A stretch of DNA of 10,601 bases from Bacteroidaceae bacterium. GTDB taxonomy: Bacteria > Bacteroidota > Bacteroidia > Bacteroidales > Bacteroidaceae. Shown piece after piece: positions 1 to 4,734 of this stretch (within the stretch, counting starts at the first letter, position 1; each line of letters starts with the position of its first letter). The notes beneath the pieces are model-generated. The model did no database searches, was not told the DNA's origin, and saw only the letters and a list, made by a program, of their open reading frames with translations. A program made the position numbers and the translations under genes. Location: NCBI GenBank assembly GCA_016292545.1, contig JAEDIG010000086.1:1-10601 (forward strand). Reading direction: 5' to 3'.

Positions 1-123
1 GCCCCATGGCAGGAAGACCAGAAAGGCAACAGCGACCATGCGCGTTTCCACAACCTTAACAGCCTTGCTGCCGCCATCTGCTCCCTTGATGCAACCACAT
101 CCATGAATCTCACAACCAAATAA
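1..123 (+). CDS. C-terminal end of an unidentified protein (partial, runs off left edge)
   Basis: The first base opens a frame of 40 codons that ends at TAA (121-123). The tail reads ...HARFHNLNSLAAAICSL... and ends MNLTTK. Third codon positions are rich in C and G, as in the clear genes nearby, and the stop lies 40 bases before the convergent stop of the next gene, which suits the end of a real gene. I do not recognise the family and there is too little sequence to assign one. The opposite strand is also open here (a short frame from an ATG at 104), so the strand call is not certain; the plus-strand reading is preferred on codon use and on the convergent layout. Confidence 0.45.
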   Translation, partial: APWQEDQKGNSDHARFHNLNSLAAAICSLDATTSMNLTTK

Positions 124-150
124 CCCCCCGTCTCCCTCATTTCCCCCGTC

Positions 151-170
151 TCTGTAGCGTCAGCTACAGA
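151..170. other. Perfect 8-bp stem-loop between convergent genes
   Basis: TCTGTAGC (151-158) and GCTACAGA (163-170) are exact inverted copies around the four-base loop GTCA. The hairpin covers the stop codon (164-166) of the minus-strand DUF3667 gene and lies 27 bases beyond the stop of the partial plus-strand gene. No T-run follows on either strand, so it is not a classical intrinsic terminator. It could mark or protect 3' ends of both transcripts; that role is inferred from position only. Confidence 0.4.
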
Positions 171-1066
171 CCCCCTCCCTTTATCAGGATGCTGTCAGCA
201 TCAGAGGTAGCGATGATGGATTGCCACCCCGACGGAGCCAGGGCATAGGCGGCAGCCGCTGCAAGGAGGAGCACGGCGAAGCACATGGCATACAGGATGA
301 CGTGGGCCTTCACGTAGTTCCACACCGTGCGCCGTTTACTGGTGCCGAAAATCTGCATGAGCGCCCACAGGCGCAGCACGATGCACACCATATCCACGTT
401 GCCGTCGCTGAAGAGGACCGCAGTGGGCGTCCAGTGCGAGAAGACGAATCCCAGCGGTATCTGCAGCACCTTCACGATGAAGCTCTGGCAGTTCAGATAG
501 AGCATGATGAAGAAGAACTCTGCAACATTCAGCCGCCTGCCCGTTTCTGTGTTCCGGAAGGCCCATTTCAAGGGCCACACCAGAAGCGTGATGGAGATGA
601 TGGTGCGCCATGCGTCGTTCCAATACAGGGAGTAGAGGACGCGGATGACCTTGTCGGGGATGCTGCCCTCCTCACACCATCTCACGGAGTCGCCTATCCG
701 GTAGATGCGGGGGTCAAACACGTGGGTCGTCTCTATGTTGCACAGTTGCGACACGATGATCAGCACCGACGCCAGCACGAAAAGCAGCGCCATCGGCCTG
801 TAGTAACCCACACGGTTGCCGTCCACAAACTCCATGATCATCGCGCCGGGGCGCCGGAAGAGGTCCACACAGGTGCGCAGGAACCTGTTGTCAAGATTAT
901 ATATGTCGGGGAGCAGTTCGGTGACCACGCGCCTCATCGACAGCCGCCCCACCGTGTGCGACTGTCCGCAGTGGGGGCAGTAGTTTCCTTCATACTCCAT
1001 GCCGCAGCTCAGGCATGTGTGTCTGTCTTGTTGTCTTTCCTCTTCGGGCAGGTATGTCGTTTCCAT
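164..1066 (-). CDS. DUF3667 family protein: N-terminal zinc ribbon plus membrane domain
   Basis: The protein has 300 residues. Its N-terminus holds a four-cysteine zinc ribbon (C18-x2-C21 and C30-x2-C33, the second pair in YCPHCGQ). Next comes the region typical of DUF3667, with LDNRFLRT (58-65), RRPG (71-74), FVDGNRVGYYRP (80-91). Hydrophobic segments at about 92-109, 153-169, 183-212, 225-242 and 254-277 predict an inner-membrane protein with the ribbon probably cytoplasmic. The family is widespread in Bacteroidota and has no established function that I know of. The ATG at 1066 is chosen because the cysteine ribbon follows at once and a TAACTTTG promoter box sits 23 bases upstream, leaving a leader of only about 16 bases. 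It is divergent from the TlpA-like gene. The family call is based on the ribbon and the conserved block; the biochemical role is unknown. Confidence 0.85.
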   Translation of the reverse strand: METTYLPEEERQQDRHTCLSCGMEYEGNYCPHCGQSHTVGRLSMRRVVTELLPDIYNLDNRFLRTCVDLFRRPGAMIMEFVDGNRVGYYRPMALLFVLASVLIIVSQLCNIETTHVFDPRIYRIGDSVRWCEEGSIPDKVIRVLYSLYWNDAWRTIISITLLVWPLKWAFRNTETGRRLNVAEFFFIMLYLNCQSFIVKVLQIPLGFVFSHWTPTAVLFSDGNVDMVCIVLRLWALMQIFGTSKRRTVWNYVKAHVILYAMCFAVLLLAAAAAYALAPSGWQSIIATSDADSILIKGGGL

Positions 1067-1088
1067 GTCGTTTACTTGTGTCCGGGGG

Positions 1089-1096
1089 CAAAGTTA
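1089..1096 (-). promoter_or_regulatory. -7 promoter box (TAACTTTG) of the DUF3667 gene
   Basis: Read on the minus strand the site is TAACTTTG, an exact match to the Bacteroidota primary sigma factor -7 consensus TAnnTTTG. It lies 22 bases upstream of the ATG at 1066, so the mRNA leader would be very short. No clear -33 TTTG is found at the usual 19-21 base distance; a T-rich stretch occupies that area. Confidence 0.6.
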
Positions 1097-1149
1097 CACA
1101 TTTTTTCAATAAAAACGGCTTTCGGGGCAATTCAATTCAGAATAATGCG

Positions 1150-1157
1150 TATCTTTG
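1150..1157 (+). promoter_or_regulatory. -7 promoter box (TATCTTTG) of the TlpA-like gene
   Basis: TATCTTTG matches TAnnTTTG exactly and is followed by CACAC, so transcription should start at about 1163-1166. This leaves a leader of about 66 bases before the ATG at 1231. No good -33 TTTG is present at 19-21 bases, so the promoter may be weak or need an activator. It lies 53 bases from the divergent box at 1089-1096. Confidence 0.6.
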
Positions 1158-1165
1158 CACACGTT

Positions 1166-1190
1166 TGGCACAGGAATATACCTGCTGCCA
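1166..1190 (+). other. Hairpin at the predicted 5' end of the TlpA-like mRNA
   Basis: TGGCACAGG (1166-1174) pairs with CCTG-C-TGCCA (1181-1190): nine Watson-Crick pairs with one bulged C at 1185 and the loop AATATA. It starts within a few bases of the predicted transcription start, so it would sit at the extreme 5' end of the message. Such 5' stem-loops often stabilise mRNAs; a regulatory switch is possible but nothing seen here shows one. Confidence 0.45.
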
Positions 1191-1230
1191 CAAGCAATTG
1201 AAAGGAACTGACATAAAAAAGAGAGGAAAA

Positions 1231-2658
1231 ATGCCAATGAAAAGAATCCTGCTGGCTGTGGTGATGGCTGCAGCATCCGTGCCCATGAGCGCGCTGCCCG
1301 AATGGCCGCGCAAGTATGCCACCACCGTTGTGCGCGGGCGCGTCACCAACCTGCCCGCGCACATGGGCGAAATCCTGGGGGTGGGGCAGCTCTCCACCCT
1401 CCACAAGCGGCTCATGCCCGACGACATAGAAGAGCATCAGGAGGCCGACGGGGTGCGCGCCTTCTCAATCACATGGCCGATGTGCTGGCCGCAGAGGATG
1501 ACCCTCACCCTGTGCGGCTACACGCTGCTGCTGCCGCTATGCCCCGGCGACACCATCGACATTGACATGGATTATCAGCGGCGGCAGCAAGTGAAGGGCG
1601 ACACAAAGCGTGTCTTCCGGGAAGCCATAAAGATAAGCGGCGGAAGCCTGCACCGCTCGCCCGCCGGCATGGAGCTGGCCGGCAAACTGGGGATGGATGC
1701 GGCCGTCATCGACGAGGACTACATGAAGGAGCATTGCCGTGCCGACTTCAATGCCTACCGCGAATGGAGGTGGGAGAAGCATCTGGGAAGGCTGAAGCAG
1801 GTGAAGGCCGCAAAGCTGAAGAAGGAGGAGAAGGAATACCTGCGGCTGGAGATGGAGAAGCTCTACGTGGAGAGCCTCTACGGCTACAAGTTCATGATGC
1901 ATGTGATAGGTTGCGACTCCGCGGAGATGGCCGCCGAAAAGGCACAGTTCACCCTTTCCGACCCCCATGCCGCAAAGCTGGAGTTCCCCAGGCGCATCAC
2001 CAGCGCCTACCGCTTCGGCATGGAAAGCCTAGGGTACCTCGAAGCCAACGGCCTCGACGGCCTTCCGCTGGGGCAGTATCTGCAGGAGCGCCGGCAGGCC
2101 GAGGCAGTGGTGGCGCGGATGAAAGCCTTCCGCCCCGTGACGGAAGCAGAGATAAGCGGCCTTGCGTCCGAATTCCAGCCGCCCGTGCGCGAGCTGCAGC
2201 AGCAGATTGCCGCATCGATGAAGGAGAAGGAACAATCCGCAGCGGACGGATGGAAACCCACAGGCGACCCCTCCACATGGCTGAAGCAGATAACCGGCAG
2301 GCACGCGGGGCGCGTGGTGTTTGTCGACCTTTGGGCCACATGGTGCGGCCCTTGCCAGAAGGGCATCCGCGAGATGGCCACCGTAAAGGAGGATTATGAA
2401 AAGCGCGGAGTGGATTTCGTCTACATCACGGACAACAGTTCGTCGGCAGACGGTTTCCTTGCCCTGCAGCAGAAGCACACAGGCGACCATTTCCTGTTCC
2501 TGGCAGAAGAAATCCGCGCGATGGACATCCCCGGCTATGCCGGCAGCATCCCCCATTACCTCATCTATGGCCGCAACGGAAAGCTCATCAGGCACATCAC
2601 AGGATGGGCCGGCCTGGAGCAGATGAAGCAAGAGCTCGACAATGCACTGAGGAAATGA
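1231..2658 (+). CDS. Secreted TlpA-like thiol-disulfide oxidoreductase (thioredoxin fold)
   Basis: The protein has 475 residues. Residues 1-21 form a signal peptide (MPMKRILLAVV..., ending SVPMSA), so it acts in the periplasm or envelope. A long N-terminal region (about 22-350) starts with a beta-rich part (VVRGRVTNLP at 33-42 and CPGDTIDIDM at 104-113) and continues with charged helices (about 165-215) that I cannot assign. The C-terminal thioredoxin domain (about 350-475) has the active site WATWCGPC with cysteines at 372 and 375, and the cis-proline at 441 (SIPHYLIY). Bacteroidota carry many such proteins; they reduce or isomerise envelope disulfides, or serve cytochrome maturation, and the individual substrate is unknown here. 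The long open frame starts at 1015, but the signal peptide and the A-rich leader with GAGAGGA (1221-1227) fix the start at 1231; 1237 (MKRILL) is nearly as good. Confidence 0.88.
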   Translation: MPMKRILLAVVMAAASVPMSALPEWPRKYATTVVRGRVTNLPAHMGEILGVGQLSTLHKRLMPDDIEEHQEADGVRAFSITWPMCWPQRMTLTLCGYTLLLPLCPGDTIDIDMDYQRRQQVKGDTKRVFREAIKISGGSLHRSPAGMELAGKLGMDAAVIDEDYMKEHCRADFNAYREWRWEKHLGRLKQVKAAKLKKEEKEYLRLEMEKLYVESLYGYKFMMHVIGCDSAEMAAEKAQFTLSDPHAAKLEFPRRITSAYRFGMESLGYLEANGLDGLPLGQYLQERRQAEAVVARMKAFRPVTEAEISGLASEFQPPVRELQQQIAASMKEKEQSAADGWKPTGDPSTWLKQITGRHAGRVVFVDLWATWCGPCQKGIREMATVKEDYEKRGVDFVYITDNSSSADGFLALQQKHTGDHFLFLAEEIRAMDIPGYAGSIPHYLIYGRNGKLIRHITGWAGLEQMKQELDNALRK

Positions 2659-2664
2659 CCGCCC

Positions 2665-2696
2665 CCCTCAATCCCCCCGTTCAGGAGAATTGAGGG
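2665..2696. other. Stem-loop just after the TlpA-like stop codon
   Basis: CCCTCAAT (2665-2672) and ATTGAGGG (2689-2696) are exact inverted repeats with a 16-base loop, beginning six bases after the stop of the TlpA-like gene. There is no T-run after it. It may contribute to 3'-end formation, but the large loop makes this uncertain. Confidence 0.3.
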
Positions 2697-2738
2697 AGCC
2701 GCAAGCACAGACAATGAAAATCATCCAATTGCCCCCTT

Positions 2739-2760
2739 ACGCCAGCCATAAGGCTGGTGT
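2739..2760 (+). terminator. Stem-loop, possible transcript end of the TlpA-like gene
   Basis: CCAGCC (2742-2747) and GGCTGG (2752-2757) flank an ATAA loop. On the plus strand the stem extends by a G-U, a C-G and an A-U pair to nine pairs (2739-2760), while on the minus strand the wobble becomes a C-A mismatch. This favours a role in the plus-strand transcript, 80 bases after the stop. The next bases are CAGTTTGTCT, only weakly T-rich, so an intrinsic terminator is possible but unproven. Confidence 0.35.
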
Positions 2761-2815
2761 CAGTTTGTCTCCCCCTCCCCCCGGTGGAACCCACCATGGT
2801 CACGATGGTCAATTG

Positions 2816-3856
2816 TCATTTGTCATCAAGCAAAACGGCATCCACCGCCACCACCACACGGCAATTAACGGAATCGCCCGAATAGTATGTGATGAAATGC
2901 TTTCCCCCGCACGCCACGGCATTGGCATTCCCCGAATCATAGGGACGCTGCGTGCCTCCGCGCGCTATTACCCGGGCTTCCGGCCACGCCCCGGGGGCGG
3001 CAAACACCCTATCGGCATCGGCCACTCTCACCTTGAGCAAACCGTGCCCCCGCTGATAATAATAGTTGTAGATTTTGCCGGATGAACTGTCGAAAACCAA
3101 TGAGGGGGTGGATTCTCTGACATCGGTGATGTTGGTGAGGCGCTTCACCCAGGTTTTGCCCCAGTCGCACGATGTGAGCTGGAACTGGTGGCCGGTGTCG
3201 CCCTCGCTGCGTGCGATTGCAAGCAGACGGCCACCGCCAAGCACAGCCACCGACGGCTCGGTGGGCCATTCGCTGATGCTGAGCCCGTCCTCCACCACGC
3301 GCTGCTCCCAGGTGGTGCCATTGTCGGTGCTCGTGAGCATCCCCCAGCTCTTGTTGGCCTTTTCGCGGCTGTAGTCGTCGGAAAACCACAGGCATGCCAA
3401 TGCACCGGGGATATGGAATACGTCGGTCACCTGCATCGGCTTGGGGTTGAGAAGAGGTGCCGACAGGAGTTCGAAGTCCACGCCGTCGGCTGTGCGGTAG
3501 AGCGCCATGCGGCGGTCGGTGTCGAGCCGCCTCACCCAGAACAAGGCGTTGCCGCAGGCATCGTTGCCCTTGCCTATCGATGAGGTGCCATAGCCATCGT
3601 CAAGGTCGATCAAGGCCTTTCCCGACCAGCTTCTGCCGCCATCATCAGAGTAGCGGGCATAGGCCGCACGCCCCTTCTCCCACGGGTTGTGGTGCTTTCC
3701 GATGGTGTAGACACACACCAGCCTGTTCCCCACCGGCTGAATCATCGGCCAGCAGTTGTACCCCGGATTGCCGTCTACCTCATACACCTTCTGCCCGCAG
3801 GCGGGCACAGCGCCGCCCACGGCAAGGGCGAATGCTATGGACACAATTCTTTTCAT
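2816..3856 (-). CDS. Secreted BNR/Asp-box beta-propeller protein, sialidase-like
   Basis: From the ATG at 3856 the protein has 346 residues. It starts with a signal peptide (MKRIVSIAFALAVGGAVPAC); Cys20 could be a lipoprotein site, but the VPAC context is not a clean lipobox. Three Asp-box motifs mark a sialidase-type propeller: SDDGGRSW (70-77), STDNGTTW (176-183) and SCDWGKTW (229-236). Also seen are EPSVAVLGGGRLLAIAR (200-216) followed by S217, and YDSGNANAV (306-314), both like blocks in the BNR_2 exo-sialidase-like group. The N-terminal RIP arginine motif of true GH33 sialidases is not evident, so the substrate, and even enzyme activity, is open; a glycan is likely. The frame runs up to an ATG at 3949, but only the 3856 start gives a signal peptide. 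It lies 114 bases downstream of yebC with no recognisable promoter, and no SusC/SusD or sugar genes are nearby. Confidence 0.75.
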   Translation of the reverse strand: MKRIVSIAFALAVGGAVPACGQKVYEVDGNPGYNCWPMIQPVGNRLVCVYTIGKHHNPWEKGRAAYARYSDDGGRSWSGKALIDLDDGYGTSSIGKGNDACGNALFWVRRLDTDRRMALYRTADGVDFELLSAPLLNPKPMQVTDVFHIPGALACLWFSDDYSREKANKSWGMLTSTDNGTTWEQRVVEDGLSISEWPTEPSVAVLGGGRLLAIARSEGDTGHQFQLTSCDWGKTWVKRLTNITDVRESTPSLVFDSSSGKIYNYYYQRGHGLLKVRVADADRVFAAPGAWPEARVIARGGTQRPYDSGNANAVACGGKHFITYYSGDSVNCRVVVAVDAVLLDDK

Positions 3857-3865
3857 GACTGTGAT

Positions 3866-3884
3866 GCTGTCTGATAGTGACAGC
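3866..3884 (-). other. Hairpin just upstream of the propeller-protein start
   Basis: GCTGTC and GACAGC form a six-pair stem with a seven-base loop on the transcript strand, ending nine bases before the ATG at 3856. It occupies the area where a ribosome would bind. It could influence initiation, or be the remnant of a transcript boundary between yebC and this gene. Short stems like this also occur by chance. Confidence 0.25.
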
Positions 3885-3970
3885 GTCCGCCCCCTCTCCA
3901 CGGTTTTTTCCATGGATTCGGGAGCAGACGCCGAATGACTCTCATGCACGGTATGCGGGACAAGTAGGTC

Positions 3971-4699
3971 CTACTCCTCGGGCTTCATGTTGGTGTAGAC
4001 GGTTTGCACGTCGTCAAACTCCTCCATGCGCTCAATCATCTTGTTGATGGTTTCGCGCTGCTCGGGGGTGACGTCCTTCAGGTCGTTGGGGATATAGGTG
4101 AACTCGCCGCCCACGTCCTCATAGCCGTCGCCCTCCAGCTTCTTCTGGATTTCGCTGTACGACTTGGGGTCGCCATAGATGGTGATGGTGCCCTCCTCTT
4201 CGTCCTCGTCGAATTCCTCGTCCACTCCGTAGTCGATCATCTCCAGGATGAAGTCGTCCATGTCCACTCCGTCCTTCTTCTTGAAGGTGAACACACACTT
4301 GTGGTCGAAAAGGAACGACAGGGAGCCCATCGTGCCCATGTTGCCGTTGAACTTGTTGAAGATGCTCCTCACGTCGGCCACCGTGCGGGTGGGGTTGTCG
4401 GTGAGGGTGTCCACGAAGATGGCGATGCCATGGGGCCCGTATCCCTCGTAGGTCATGGTCTTGTAGTCGCTCTGGTCCTTGCCCATGGCGTTCTTGATGG
4501 CGCGTTCGATGTTGTCCTTGGGCATGTTCTCGCGCTTGCACACGGCGATGACGGAGCGCAATGCGGGATTCATGTCGGGTTCAGGTCCGCCGGCCTTCAC
4601 GGCAATGGCAATCTGCTTGCCCAGGCGGGTGAATGTCTTGGCCATGTGGCCCCATCTTTTCAGTTTGGCTGCTTTGCGGTATTCAAAAGCTCTTCCCAT
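3971..4699 (-). CDS. yebC: YebC/PmpR family (TACO1-like) translation/regulatory factor
   Basis: The 242-residue protein matches the family over its whole length. It opens with MGRAFEYRKAAKLKRWG, continues with GKQIAIAVKAGGPEPDMN and ENMPKDNIERAIKNA, and has the mid-protein EGYGPHGIAIFVDTLTDNPTRT block and the acidic stretch EEFDEDEEEGTI. The MGRAFEYRKA start, in place of the MAGHSKW start of Proteobacteria, is the usual Bacteroidota form. Members were first annotated as DNA-binding regulators. Later work on YebC and mitochondrial TACO1 links the family to the ribosome and to relief of stalling at proline-rich sequences. The gene starts 35 bases after the pheT stop, with no promoter box in the gap, so the two are probably cotranscribed. 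The start has an A/T-rich leader and no Shine-Dalgarno site. Confidence 0.95.
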   Translation of the reverse strand: MGRAFEYRKAAKLKRWGHMAKTFTRLGKQIAIAVKAGGPEPDMNPALRSVIAVCKRENMPKDNIERAIKNAMGKDQSDYKTMTYEGYGPHGIAIFVDTLTDNPTRTVADVRSIFNKFNGNMGTMGSLSFLFDHKCVFTFKKKDGVDMDDFILEMIDYGVDEEFDEDEEEGTITIYGDPKSYSEIQKKLEGDGYEDVGGEFTYIPNDLKDVTPEQRETINKMIERMEEFDDVQTVYTNMKPEE

Positions 4700-4734
4700 A
4701 ATGATATAATATGTTTTCTGTTGTTTTAATGTTT

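Noticed and set aside
1..104. A minus-strand frame starting at an ATG at 104 and running off the left edge
   Set aside because: It has no promoter box or familiar sequence; the plus-strand frame ending at 123 has better codon use and a sensible convergent layout. It is not fully excluded.
221..1201. A 326-codon plus-strand frame across the DUF3667 gene
   Set aside because: It lacks any recognisable motif, runs through the divergent promoter region, and opposes a convincing zinc-ribbon membrane protein.
4004..4729. A 241-codon plus-strand frame opposite yebC
   Set aside because: It is a shadow of yebC with biased His/Val/Leu composition and no start context.
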